Shown here piece by piece: positions 40,045 through 47,757 of a stretch of 47,757 nucleotides of DNA. The stretch spans positions 1 to 47,757 of the forward strand of contig JBCCZQ010000012.1 in the NCBI GenBank assembly GCA_039187315.1. Direction: 5' to 3'. The notes under the pieces were generated by a model. It was not told where the DNA came from. It saw only the letters and a program-made list of their open reading frames with translations, and searched no databases. A program made the position numbers and the translations under genes. The stretch is from JANQQZ01 sp039187315. Its GTDB lineage: Bacteria; Planctomycetota; Phycisphaerae; Phycisphaerales; UBA1924. Positions within the stretch are counted from its first letter, which is position 1, and each line of letters begins with the position of its first letter.

Positions 40045-40368
40045 GATGCGCTCCGGTTTGACGATCCGGCCGAGCTGGTACACGGCTCGGGACCGCCAAT
40101 ACCTACACCCACGCCGAGGCAGGGCCAGCAACAACCACGCTCCGGGCGTGCGTTCGGCTTCGGATGGCACGATCAGGCCGGCCAGATTGCCCAGAGCACC
40201 TTGATTTGCCCCTGCAATGACGCTTTTATTCGGTCTGGGCACCGTGCCCGGATCACCAAGTCGGACCGCAGCCGCGGCACCCCGGCGGATCGTTGATGAG
40301 ACGCATCGACACCCAGGCGAGGCCTGCCCACACACAGGCGACGCCAGGCGACGGAAGAAAGGAAGCCC
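40045..40368. other. Intergenic control region between the anchored protein and rpsD
   Basis: A 324-bp gap with no coding sequence that I can support. It holds the putative rpsD promoter (40201-40229) and roughly 130 bases of untranslated leader. No known RNA motif was recognised, but a ribosomal-protein leader with autoregulation by S4 is plausible. Confidence 0.5.
40201..40229 (+). promoter_or_regulatory. Candidate sigma-70 promoter of rpsD
   Basis: TTGATT (40201-40206) and TTTTAT (40224-40229) are separated by 17 bp. Each matches the consensus at 4 of 6 positions. Transcription would begin near 40236, giving a leader of about 133 bases. Confidence 0.35.
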
Positions 40369-40968
40369 ATGGCACGCTATACAGGTCCGAAGGTTCGTCT
40401 CTCCCGGCGCGTCGGCGTCCCGATCGCGGATGTCCCGAAGCACACCAGCAAGCGCCAGCTCAACCCGCCCGGCATGCACGGCTATCGGATGCGCCGCCTT
40501 CGCGACTACGGCCTGCGTCTCAACGAGAAGCAGAAGCTCCGCTACCACTACAACATCCTTGAGAAGCAGTTCCGCCGCTACGTGGAAGAAGCCGCCCGCC
40601 GCCCTGGCAACACCGGCGAACTCCTGCTCGAGCTGCTCGAGACCCGCCTGGACAATGCCGTCCGTCGCGCAGGCTTCGCCCGTACCATCTGGGCCGCCCG
40701 CCAGATCGTCGCGCACGGCCATGTCCGCGTCAACGGCGAAAAGGTCGACCGCCCGAGCTACGCGCTCAAGGTCGGCGACCAGCTCTCGTTCAAGCCCAAG
40801 ATCACCAAGCTCATCCGCGAGCACATGGAAACCATGGCCGGCTACGAGGTCCCCGGCTGGCTGGACATCAACCCTGGCGAGCTGACGGCCAAGATCGTCG
40901 CCCGACCCGTGTCCGACCAGATCCCCTTCGACATCAACCCGAACCTCGTTATCGAGTTCTACCGCTAA
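40369..40968 (+). CDS. rpsD: 30S ribosomal protein S4
   Basis: A 199-residue S4: MARYTGPKVRLSRRVGVPI, RMRRLRDYGLRLNEKQKLRYHYNILEKQFRRY, and the S4 RNA-binding domain with RLDNAVRRAGFARTIWAARQIVAHGHVRVNG. GAAAGGAAG precedes the ATG. S4 nucleates assembly of the small subunit and, in many bacteria, represses its own operon. In most genomes rpsD is next to rpoA; here it is detached and is followed 36 bp later by the SurA/PpiD-like gene. Confidence 0.97.
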   Translation: MARYTGPKVRLSRRVGVPIADVPKHTSKRQLNPPGMHGYRMRRLRDYGLRLNEKQKLRYHYNILEKQFRRYVEEAARRPGNTGELLLELLETRLDNAVRRAGFARTIWAARQIVAHGHVRVNGEKVDRPSYALKVGDQLSFKPKITKLIREHMETMAGYEVPGWLDINPGELTAKIVARPVSDQIPFDINPNLVIEFYR

Positions 40969-41004
40969 GCCGCCGGGTCGGCCGACCGCGATCGGAGTCC
41001 CGCC

Positions 41005-43047
41005 GTGCTCAAGTTCCTCCGCAAGTACAACAAGCTCATCCTCGTCATCGGTGGATCGATGCTGATGGTCGCGTTCCTGGCGCCGCAGGCGATCCAGCAG
41101 CTCGGCCAGATCCGCAACCCGCGGATCGGCACCCTCGACGGCCGGACCATCAAGCAGCAGGAGCTCGACAAGGCCGGCGCCGAACTGCGCGCAATCAACC
41201 TGCTCGCCGGTACGGGCGATACGGCGAACCTTCTGCTCGGCCTGACGGCCGAATCCTCCGCCGAAGCCGAGCTGCACTGGTACCTGCTCACCCGAGAGGC
41301 CGAGCAGGGTGGGTTCGTAGGCTCCGACCAGGACGGGCGGGCGTTCTACCCCTTTATCGCTCAGCAGCTGGCGATCGCAGAGGTCCAATCCAACCCGGAG
41401 TTTCGCCAGTTTGCCCAGCAGCTCGGAGCTCGAGTCGCGCAGGAGTTTGCTCAGCAGCAAGCCGCCCAGCGTGTCCCCCAGTGGCTCGAACGCATCGAGC
41501 GGACCGAGAATAACGCCGCGAGCAGCGCTCGCATGACGAGCCTGGCCGATCTACATAAAGCCGTCGCGAAGCTCCGCGGCGTGCTGCGGATGCGTCAGGC
41601 GTTCAATACCGCTTCGTCTTTCAGCGTGCCGCGCGCCACAACCCTCGGAGTCGAGCGATTCCGGCGCGTCGAGCTCGATCACGTCGTCGTCCCCGCGGAG
41701 CGATACCTCGACGCTGTCCCGGAGCCTTCGGAGGCCGAGATCGCGCTGCACTACGAGCAGTACGCGGATCTCAACCCCATCGAGAGCGAGGATGGCATCG
41801 GCTATCTTCAGCCGCGGCGGATCAAGATCGAATGGATGGTGCTCGACCGCAACGCCATCGACCAAGCCGTCACAGTCCCAGCCACCGAGATGAGCAAGCA
41901 CTTCCTGGCGAACCGGGAGCGGTTCCCCGGCGAGTTGAGCGCCGAGCGCGAAGCCGTCGAACGGGAACTCCGAGAGCAGGCCGTCGAGCGTCTGCTCGAT
42001 GAAGCCGAGCGGACCGTGCGTGGCTACATGCTCCAGCAGACGCGTTCGATCCCCCGTGCCGACGATCTGCTCGAGCTCCCTGACGACTGGGCCGCGACAC
42101 GCCCGAGCCTGGAGACGATCGCGCAGCAAGTCGTCGACCGGCTGCGCGAATCCGAAGGCATCGAGATCCCGGCACCAGAGATCGTCCGCCTCGACGATAC
42201 GTGGCAGACCTTCAACGAGCTCGCGCAGCAGGAGGGCATGCTCGGTTCACAAGTGAGCGTGGGTTCGCTCCAGGTACGAGGGCCCGCCGCGCCATTCCAG
42301 GTCGTCGAGCTTGTCGGCGCAGGCAGCGTCGAGGCCCAGCGCATGCCCATGCAGGTCGGCGCGCTGGCGACGCGATTCCCGCTCGAAGAGTTCAACGGCA
42401 CACGCCGGTTCTTCCGCGTGCTCGACGCCCGCGATGTCTCACCACCGGACTCGATCGAAGAGGTCCGCGAGGATGTGATCAGAGATCTGAAGCGCCTGCG
42501 GGCGTACGAGACAATGCTCGCCGAGCTAGAGCAGTATGCCGATGTCGCCCGAGCCGGCGGGCTCGAGGCCGTCGTGGACGCCATGAACGCTGGCCTGACA
42601 GAAGAAGATACCGCGCGGGTCACGCTTGGTACCGGGTTCGAGACGGGCACCCGACCTGCGGCGCAGTCGTTCGGGCCCTTCCGGGATCAGGCAGTGCTCG
42701 ACCAGATATTCGAGGCCACACGCGGTATCGATCCGACCGTCGAACCCGAGATGATCCCGCTCGCCGATCGTGTCATCACCGCGACGTCCACAAGATCGCT
42801 CAGCGCGATCGTGGCAGCCGTGCAACGAGTCACACCGCTGACCGTCGAGGACTTCCGACTGCAGACCGGTGGGATCACCTCAACACTGCTCGGCGACGAG
42901 CTTGCCGAGCTCGAAGGCCTCGAAGACCCCTACTCGCTCGAGCAGCTGATCGAGCGCCATGGCTGGGTACCACGCTCCGGCGAGCGAACCGACGCCACAG
43001 AGTCGCCGGTTGAGGCCGAAGACGACTCCGACAGCGACACCCGCTAG
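41005..43047 (+). CDS. SurA/PpiD-like membrane-anchored chaperone
   Basis: A 680-residue protein from GTG 41005 (GGAG upstream). It starts with a short basic tail and one helix (about residues 9-30), like PpiD and planctomycete SurA-N proteins, which face the periplasm from an inner-membrane anchor. The following region (about 35-230) resembles a SurA N-terminal chaperone domain with KQQELDKAGAEL. Residues 230-600 are helical with paired repeats (VPEPSEAEIALHYEQY; FNELAQQEGMLGSQVS, which resembles part of a parvulin domain). A full parvulin motif is not visible, so peptidyl-prolyl isomerase activity is uncertain. It ends 26 bp from the convergent MATE gene. Confidence 0.75.
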   Translation: MLKFLRKYNKLILVIGGSMLMVAFLAPQAIQQLGQIRNPRIGTLDGRTIKQQELDKAGAELRAINLLAGTGDTANLLLGLTAESSAEAELHWYLLTREAEQGGFVGSDQDGRAFYPFIAQQLAIAEVQSNPEFRQFAQQLGARVAQEFAQQQAAQRVPQWLERIERTENNAASSARMTSLADLHKAVAKLRGVLRMRQAFNTASSFSVPRATTLGVERFRRVELDHVVVPAERYLDAVPEPSEAEIALHYEQYADLNPIESEDGIGYLQPRRIKIEWMVLDRNAIDQAVTVPATEMSKHFLANRERFPGELSAEREAVERELREQAVERLLDEAERTVRGYMLQQTRSIPRADDLLELPDDWAATRPSLETIAQQVVDRLRESEGIEIPAPEIVRLDDTWQTFNELAQQEGMLGSQVSVGSLQVRGPAAPFQVVELVGAGSVEAQRMPMQVGALATRFPLEEFNGTRRFFRVLDARDVSPPDSIEEVREDVIRDLKRLRAYETMLAELEQYADVARAGGLEAVVDAMNAGLTEEDTARVTLGTGFETGTRPAAQSFGPFRDQAVLDQIFEATRGIDPTVEPEMIPLADRVITATSTRSLSAIVAAVQRVTPLTVEDFRLQTGGITSTLLGDELAELEGLEDPYSLEQLIERHGWVPRSGERTDATESPVEAEDDSDSDTR

Positions 43048-43073
43048 GTCAACGCCGACTCGACCCGCCCAGG

Positions 43074-44618
43074 CTAGACCCTGATTTTCGCCCATCCACC
43101 CTGCGCGAACCGAGCGCCGAAGACCACGCCGCGGATCGCCAGTTCGGCGCACAGACCGATCCACAGACCGTTGAGCCCGCCGTTGAACGGGAACGGGTTC
43201 TCGATGACGACACCGCCTCCCATGCGGATATCCACGCCGCTGATCGCATACGCCAGCGGGAGCCGCACGGCGTAGGTTGTGATCCACGTGATCCACATCA
43301 CGACCGTGACATCGCCCGTTCCGCGGAGCGCCGACCGGACGACCAGCGCGACCGCGAACGGGAGCTGCACCCACCCACAGATCACCAGCAGCGGCGGGAC
43401 GAGCCGCAGGTGCGCCTCCTGCGCCGTAAACAGGCCGATGATCTCGTCCGGGAAGACGATGAATCCGACACCCATGAGCGTCATCACGCCCGCCCCGATG
43501 CCTATGCACCGCACGATCGCCGCTCGCGCCAGGTCAGCGCTGCCGGCGCCGAGGTACTGACCCGCAATCGTCGCGGCCGCCATGCCCATCGCGAAGCCGG
43601 GCAGGAAGCTGAACGCCTCGATCCGGATCGCCCAGATGTGCGCTCCGAACAGTCCCTCGCCGTTGCCCGCGATGCGAGCCGCCACCGTCAGCCACCCGAC
43701 GAACATCACTACGACGAAATTCCCGAGCCACATGCCGAGGCTCTCGAGGAAATTCGGCAACCCGAGACGAACAAGCCGGCGGATCGTCACCCAGTGCGGG
43801 ACAAGCCGCCGCCGCATCAGCTTCACGCCGCCGCGACCCAGCACCAGCATGACCGTGATGATGATCGCGCCCACCGTGTGGGCCGCGATAGTCCCGACGG
43901 CGATGCCGTAGATCCCGAACCCGTTGTCGATCAGCGCCGGCAGGACCGTCGTGGTCACGGTCTGGCCATCGATCAGCTCGCTCGTCCGGATCGGCACACC
44001 CACGAGCACGACGCTGACAACGATGTTGACCAGGTTGCACGCCGCCATCGCCCAGAGCGGCCGCAGCGAGTCCCCCGCACCGCGAAGGCAGGCGATCCCG
44101 CTGAACAGCACCGAGCTCATCGGCACGCCGATCGCCACGATCCGCAGGTAGCCGACGAACGCCTCCCTCGCCTCACCCTCCAGGTTCACGATCAACGCGA
44201 TCGAGGGCGCCAACGCCGCCAGAAGCACGGCCACCACCGTGCCCGACACCAGCGCCAGGACATACGTCTGCCCCACCGCCGCATTGGCCGTCGCGATCCG
44301 CTGCTTGCCGACGCTCCGGCTGACCAGCGCCGTCGCCCCGGTCGCCAACGCCATCGCGATCAGGCTGATGAACCACATGAAGTAGCTCGCCACACCGATG
44401 GCGTCAGTCGCCGGCTCCGACAGCTGGCTGGCGAGCATCGTATCGGTCAGGCCGACCAGTGAATTCAAGTAGCTCTCAAGCAGGATCGGCCAGGAGAGCA
44501 CCCAGATCGCCCGGTTCATGCTCAGACCCGCCAGCCGACCCTTCACAAGCCGGCCATCGTCGGTCAACAGCTTGCGGACAGGCTTAGCAGTTCCGGATTG
44601 CGACTGGGCATCATTCAC
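43074..44618 (-). CDS. MATE-family efflux transporter
   Basis: A 514-residue protein with 12 predicted helices in two related halves. Typical are the first-half SWPILLESYLNSLVGLTDTMLASQLS and FSGIACLRGAGDS, and the second-half LGLPNFLESLGMW, AATIAGQYLGAGS and VRSALRGTGDV. MATE exporters remove cationic drugs or metabolites using Na+ or H+. A polar N-terminus of about 35 residues precedes the first helix. No nearby gene hints at the substrate. Confidence 0.93.
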   Translation of the reverse strand: MNDAQSQSGTAKPVRKLLTDDGRLVKGRLAGLSMNRAIWVLSWPILLESYLNSLVGLTDTMLASQLSEPATDAIGVASYFMWFISLIAMALATGATALVSRSVGKQRIATANAAVGQTYVLALVSGTVVAVLLAALAPSIALIVNLEGEAREAFVGYLRIVAIGVPMSSVLFSGIACLRGAGDSLRPLWAMAACNLVNIVVSVVLVGVPIRTSELIDGQTVTTTVLPALIDNGFGIYGIAVGTIAAHTVGAIIITVMLVLGRGGVKLMRRRLVPHWVTIRRLVRLGLPNFLESLGMWLGNFVVVMFVGWLTVAARIAGNGEGLFGAHIWAIRIEAFSFLPGFAMGMAAATIAGQYLGAGSADLARAAIVRCIGIGAGVMTLMGVGFIVFPDEIIGLFTAQEAHLRLVPPLLVICGWVQLPFAVALVVRSALRGTGDVTVVMWITWITTYAVRLPLAYAISGVDIRMGGGVVIENPFPFNGGLNGLWIGLCAELAIRGVVFGARFAQGGWAKIRV

Positions 44619-44698
44619 GCAAGGCGATGGTAGCTTCTGTCTTGCAAAAGCCTCGCGGCGGCTCAGATGATCGTTAGCACTGGCTGGCGTGGGGATAC

Positions 44699-44733
44699 TA
44701 CTGTATCAGTAAGATCGGTCTCAACCGGATCTT
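44699..44733. other. Two adjacent inverted repeats between the B12-MeaB fusion and the MATE gene
   Basis: TACTG-TAT-CAGTA (44699-44711) abuts AAGATCGG...CCGGATCTT (44711-44733, one bulged G). Neither has a T-run, so termination is unlikely. Both lie about 80-115 bp before the MATE ATG and could be operator sites. Confidence 0.35.
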
Positions 44734-44807
44734 CTGGGCCGTGAGTTTGCGTTCGGCACTGCGCTCGACCTCGATGTGACTAAGACGAAACACATCGATC
44801 TGCTCAC

Positions 44808-45962
44808 TCAGCCAAGCACCGCCCCGAGCAGTTCCGGCACACCCTGGCCGCGCGTCGCGATCGTTTCGACGATCGCGCGCCGGCCTGCTACATCGCGCAG
44901 GTCACGTACCAGCTCATGCTCGCCCGGGTGGTCGGCCTTGTTGCACACGAACAGGTCCGCGATCTCAAGGATCCCGGCCTTGTCCATCTGCACCGCGTCG
45001 CCCATGCCCGGCGTGAGCACGACCATCGTGCGGTCAACGTGCTCGCGGATCCGCGTCTCGTTCTGTCCGGCGCCCACGGTCTCCACAAAGACGGTCTCGA
45101 ATGCGTCTTCGCCCTCGTGCGCCCCACCGATGAGTTGCAGGATGTCATCGAGCCCGGCGTAGTCCTCGCCCCGGATCGCCAGCGACCGGTAGTAGACGCT
45201 TTCACCGAGATTGTTGAAGTCGACGCGCAGCCGGTCGCCGAGCAGCGCTCCGCCCGTGATCGGGCTCATGGGGTCGAAAGCTACGACAGCGCAGCGTCCC
45301 AGCGAGGGCTCCTGCTCGCGTCGGCGGGCCAGCTCGCCCGCGAGCTGCGCCACCAGCGTGCTCTTGCCCGCGCCGGGTGAGCCCGTCACGCCGATCACAC
45401 GCTTCGGTCGCCGACGGCTCGCCCCGTCCCGCACGGGGCGTTTCTCGTGCACCATCGTGATGTCGCGCGAGAGCTGCGCGGTCGCTCCTTTCGCCGGCAG
45501 AACGGCCTGGCGGACACCCGCGGTCGAACGCACCGCCTCGACGATGTCCAGCAGCCCGACGCCTGTCGTGAAGCACTCCGCGACGCCCGCCTGCTTCAGC
45601 TTTGGGATGTCGTCCTGAGGCAGGATCCCGCCCATGTGCACCGGAACATCGGGCCGCCCCACCGCGCCGAGCGCGCCGACGAGCTTCGGGCCAAGCGAGA
45701 GGTGCGAGTTGCTCATCATGCTCGCGGCGATGACATCAACATCCTCATCGCGAGCCGAGATCGCCAGGCTCTTGGGCGTCTGCCACAGGCCGGAATAGAT
45801 CACGTGCACACCCGAATCACGCAACGCCCGCGCGATGACCTTGACACCACGATCGTGCCCGTCGAGACCCATCTTGCCCAGCAGCACGCGCGGCCGATGG
45901 TCGAGGTCGGCGCAGCGATCCTTCTTCTCAAACTCCGTGGTCGGGACGGACATCGATCGCAT
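44808..45962 (-). CDS. Fusion of B12-binding domain and MeaB-like GTPase
   Basis: A 384-residue protein in two parts. Residues 22-155 are a mutase-type B12 domain with LDGHDRG (H36, axial ligand), GVHVIYSGLWQTP and MGGILPQDDIPKLKQAGV. Residues 187-384 are a MeaB/ArgK G-domain with the P-loop GSPGAGKST (194-202), AFDPMSPITGGALLGDR, ETVGAGQNET and NKAD (341-344). MeaB loads and protects the cobalamin of acyl-CoA mutases. The order resembles the first half of IcmF, but the mutase domain is absent, and the C-terminal dimerisation arm of MeaB is missing. No mutase large subunit is in the window; one must exist elsewhere for a catalytic role. Confidence 0.88.
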   Translation of the reverse strand: MRSMSVPTTEFEKKDRCADLDHRPRVLLGKMGLDGHDRGVKVIARALRDSGVHVIYSGLWQTPKSLAISARDEDVDVIAASMMSNSHLSLGPKLVGALGAVGRPDVPVHMGGILPQDDIPKLKQAGVAECFTTGVGLLDIVEAVRSTAGVRQAVLPAKGATAQLSRDITMVHEKRPVRDGASRRRPKRVIGVTGSPGAGKSTLVAQLAGELARRREQEPSLGRCAVVAFDPMSPITGGALLGDRLRVDFNNLGESVYYRSLAIRGEDYAGLDDILQLIGGAHEGEDAFETVFVETVGAGQNETRIREHVDRTMVVLTPGMGDAVQMDKAGILEIADLFVCNKADHPGEHELVRDLRDVAGRRAIVETIATRGQGVPELLGAVLG

Positions 45963-46078
45963 CGGCTGGGGCTCCGGGTCGGCACGTACGAATCAGCCAC
46001 AACTGTATACACCCACCGATCTGAAAAGCATCCCACACCGAGCACTCGCCTACGCTCCGCGCAGCAGGAGGGACGGGC

Positions 46079-46972
46079 ATGCTCCGAACAAAGTTCGTGC
46101 TCAGCGCACTCGCCGCAGCCTTGGTCGCTCTGCCCGCGGCTTATGCGAACGCCTGGGGACGCGACGGCCACGCCATCGTCGGCCTTCTCGCCGAACGCGA
46201 GATCGACCCAGCCACGCTCGAACAGGTCGAGGCGCTGCTCGACGGCCGGTCCATCGCCGAGGTCGCCTCATGGGCCGATGCCGTCCGCCCGCAGGACGAC
46301 TACCGCTGGTCTGCGCCGCTGCACTACGTCAATATGCCTCCCGAAGCATCGGCCTACCAACATCGCCGCGACTGCCCAGACGTCGGCTGCGTGGTCAGCG
46401 CGGTCGACCGTTTCGCGCGAGAAGTGGCCGATACATCGCTGCCCACAATCCAGCGCCGCGAGTCGCTCATGTTCCTCATCCACTTCGTCGGCGACCTGCA
46501 CCAGCCGCTCCACGGCGGCCGAAAAGCAGACCGCGGCGGGAACGACATCACGATCACGTTCTTCGGCACCGAAACCAACCTCCACCGCGCCTGGGACAGC
46601 CAGATCCTCCGAGCCCACGACCCGAGCCCCTGGCCAGTCATCGCCGAGAAGCTCGCTGCCACCATCGACGACCACGACCGCGCCGCATGGCTCGCCGATT
46701 ATCACGGCGGCAACCTCATCGACACCGCCGGCCGATGGGCGTTCGAGTCGCACTCGCTCGCCGAACGCTACTGCTACGCCGTCGTCCAAGACGGCGATGC
46801 GCTCGAACAGCCCTACGTCGATGCCACCGCCGACATCGTCGAACTCAGGCTGGCACAGGGCGGCGTCAGGCTCGCGGCAGTGCTCGAGACCGCGTTCGCA
46901 GATATCGCGAGCGAAGCGGATGCCTCCGGTCCCACCGGCCAGACCTCCCCACAAACAGAAGGGGACCACTAA
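46079..46972 (+). CDS. Secreted S1/P1-type nuclease
   Basis: A 297-residue protein with a signal peptide ending AYANA, exposing the mature N-terminus WGRDGH, whose Trp amino group and His are zinc ligands in the S1/P1 family. Further ligands are seen in SWADAVR, LHYVNMP, the block FLIHFVGDLHQPLHGGRKADRGGND and NLHRAWDSQIL. Family members degrade single-stranded DNA and RNA using three zinc ions. It is likely to feed nucleotide scavenging outside the cytoplasm. A Ser/Gln-rich tail of 20 residues follows the catalytic part. The DUF1294 gene begins 1 bp after the stop. Confidence 0.93.
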   Translation: MLRTKFVLSALAAALVALPAAYANAWGRDGHAIVGLLAEREIDPATLEQVEALLDGRSIAEVASWADAVRPQDDYRWSAPLHYVNMPPEASAYQHRRDCPDVGCVVSAVDRFAREVADTSLPTIQRRESLMFLIHFVGDLHQPLHGGRKADRGGNDITITFFGTETNLHRAWDSQILRAHDPSPWPVIAEKLAATIDDHDRAAWLADYHGGNLIDTAGRWAFESHSLAERYCYAVVQDGDALEQPYVDATADIVELRLAQGGVRLAAVLETAFADIASEADASGPTGQTSPQTEGDH

Positions 46973-46973
46973 C

Positions 46974-47267
46974 GTGGATCCCAGCACCTTCTTCTTCGGC
47001 GTCGCGATCCTCTACGCCGTCATGTCCTCGATCACGCTCGTCGTCTTCGGCCTGGACAAGCGCGCCGCCAGACGCGACCGATGGCGCACCCCAGAGAAGA
47101 CCCTGATCTCGCTCGCGCTCTGCGGCGGATGGCCCGGCGCCATGCTCGCCATGCGGCTCTTCCGCCACAAGACACGCAAGCCGCTCTTCCGCTTCGGCAT
47201 CCCGACAATCGGCCTCCTCCACGGAGCCGCCATCGGCTACGTCGCATGGCTCCTACTCAGCGGGTGA
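46974..47267 (+). CDS. DUF1294 small membrane protein
   Basis: A 97-residue protein from GTG 46974 with AAGGGG 9-10 bases upstream. It has the DUF1294 landmarks: YAVMSSITLVVFGLDKRAA in the first helix and loop, then RWRTPEKTLISLALCGGWPG and RHKTRKPLFRFG, ending in a second helix. Three membrane segments are likely. Function unknown; often joined to a cold-shock domain in other bacteria, not here. Its last 15 bp overlap the next gene on the other strand. Confidence 0.9.
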   Translation: MDPSTFFFGVAILYAVMSSITLVVFGLDKRAARRDRWRTPEKTLISLALCGGWPGAMLAMRLFRHKTRKPLFRFGIPTIGLLHGAAIGYVAWLLLSG

Positions 47268-47757
47268 ACCCGAATCGGGATCCAAACCGCTGCCGCGCAC
47301 ATCGAACGCACGCCCAGGCTCGCGCGCGCGGTACCGCGCGCGAATCGTGAAGCCGTCGGCGTCCACGCCCAGGTCCTCCAGCCACCCCGCCATCACAGAG
47401 CTCGACTGATGCCCGAGCCAGTAGCTCGAATCGTCGCGCACGAACCAGGTCCGCCGACGCTCGTTGTAGATCTCCGTCCCGCGCGACGCGTCGTACCGCG
47501 ACTCGAGCGACGCCAGCAGCTCCGCCGCCGCCGAACGATCGACATCGAGCTCGTACACCCACTCGGCGTAGCCCGCGATCTCGTCCCGCGGCTCGCCCGC
47601 ACCCCCACCGCCCCACGGCGGCCCGTCCCACGCACGCCGGGCGACCGTCCCGTCCGTTGGCCAGAGGAAGATCACCGAGCCGTACAGCAGCGACCCGCGG
47701 TCGTTCGCGTACCACCGCCAGTCGCCGTAGCCCCACTCGACGAACGCCTCCCCGCCC
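47253..47757 (-). CDS. Hypothetical protein, C-terminal part (runs off the right edge)
   Basis: The minus-strand frame stays open to the edge of the window, so the start is not visible; at least 167 residues are present. It contains EAFVEWGYGDWRWYA at the truncated end, LLYGSVIFLWP, a Trp/Gly-rich loop, WVYELDVDRSAAAEL and YWLGHQSSSVMAGWLEDLG near the C-terminus. The GYGDW block is reminiscent of DUF2459-type proteins, but I would not assign the family firmly. Overlaps the DUF1294 gene by 15 bp at the tails. Confidence 0.7.
   Translation of the reverse strand, partial: GGEAFVEWGYGDWRWYANDRGSLLYGSVIFLWPTDGTVARRAWDGPPWGGGGAGEPRDEIAGYAEWVYELDVDRSAAAELLASLESRYDASRGTEIYNERRRTWFVRDDSSYWLGHQSSSVMAGWLEDLGVDADGFTIRARYRAREPGRAFDVRGSGLDPDSGSPAE

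Noticed and set aside
40045..41460. Upstream extension of the 158-aa membrane-anchored protein to more than 600 residues
   Set aside because: The extension is antisense to rpsD and the SurA-like gene; a ribosome-binding site and a basic-plus-helix N-terminus support the start at 40044.
1..47757. CRISPR arrays, IS elements, prophage or integrase genes
   Set aside because: No regularly spaced repeats, transposase motifs or phage structural genes were seen. The CI-like HTH protein at 9620 has no phage neighbours.

Overview
The window is about 47.8 kb of GC-rich, gene-dense bacterial chromosome that looks like a planctomycete of the class Phycisphaerae. This rests on recognised traits, not on a search: a secreted protein ending in a GC-type dockerin repeat (DFFAWV), membrane proteins with a CxxCGYDL...CPECG zinc ribbon, an ECF-like sigma factor coupled to a Ser/Thr kinase, a membrane pyrophosphatase, futalosine-pathway menaquinone synthesis (mqnD), and tRNAs without an encoded CCA. 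Housekeeping genes dominate and both strands are used, with many 1-8 bp overlaps between neighbouring genes. I see no CRISPR array, IS element, prophage or integrase.

Layout. 1-3.8 kb: end of hppA, a double-fasciclin protein, a membrane protein and a PLP threonine/serine dehydratase. 3.8-6.7 kb: a small transcribed region with a strong intrinsic terminator, a 62-aa protein, tRNA-Ala(CGC), DoxX, tRNA-Glu(CTC), a CPBP protease, rpsT and tRNA-Arg(ACG). 6.7-10.1 kb: a kinase/sigma pair diverging from a small secreted peptide and a HTH regulator. 10.2-14.6 kb: an HglS-like 2-oxoadipate dioxygenase diverging from three tandem sulfotransferase-like paralogs. 14.6-20.1 kb: dockerin protein, thrC, a zinc-ribbon membrane protein, aat and three tiny membrane proteins sharing one C-terminal motif. 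20.1-28 kb: glycogen debranching enzyme, guaB, two phytase-like esterases, ychF and rpmE. 28-36 kb: metH, a SprA-related protein, a FecCD permease, atpC, a repeat-rich spacer, smpB, a membrane protein and lemA. 36-40 kb: the unit purF > zinc-ribbon protein > mqnD > FAH-family hydrolase, then a membrane-anchored protein. 40.3-47.8 kb: rpsD, a SurA/PpiD-like protein, a MATE exporter, a B12-domain/MeaB GTPase fusion, an S1/P1 nuclease, a DUF1294 protein and a gene running off the right edge.

The least ordinary parts are the 16S-3'-end-like ribosome-binding site and terminator ahead of the dehydratase, the sulfotransferase trio, the B12-MeaB fusion without a mutase, the three repeated-motif membrane proteins, the secreted-peptide/regulator pair and the repeat-rich spacer before smpB. 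Most of the rest is standard central metabolism, translation and envelope biology. Gene identities come from recognising protein families by eye; start sites were chosen from ribosome-binding sites, signal peptides and family length.
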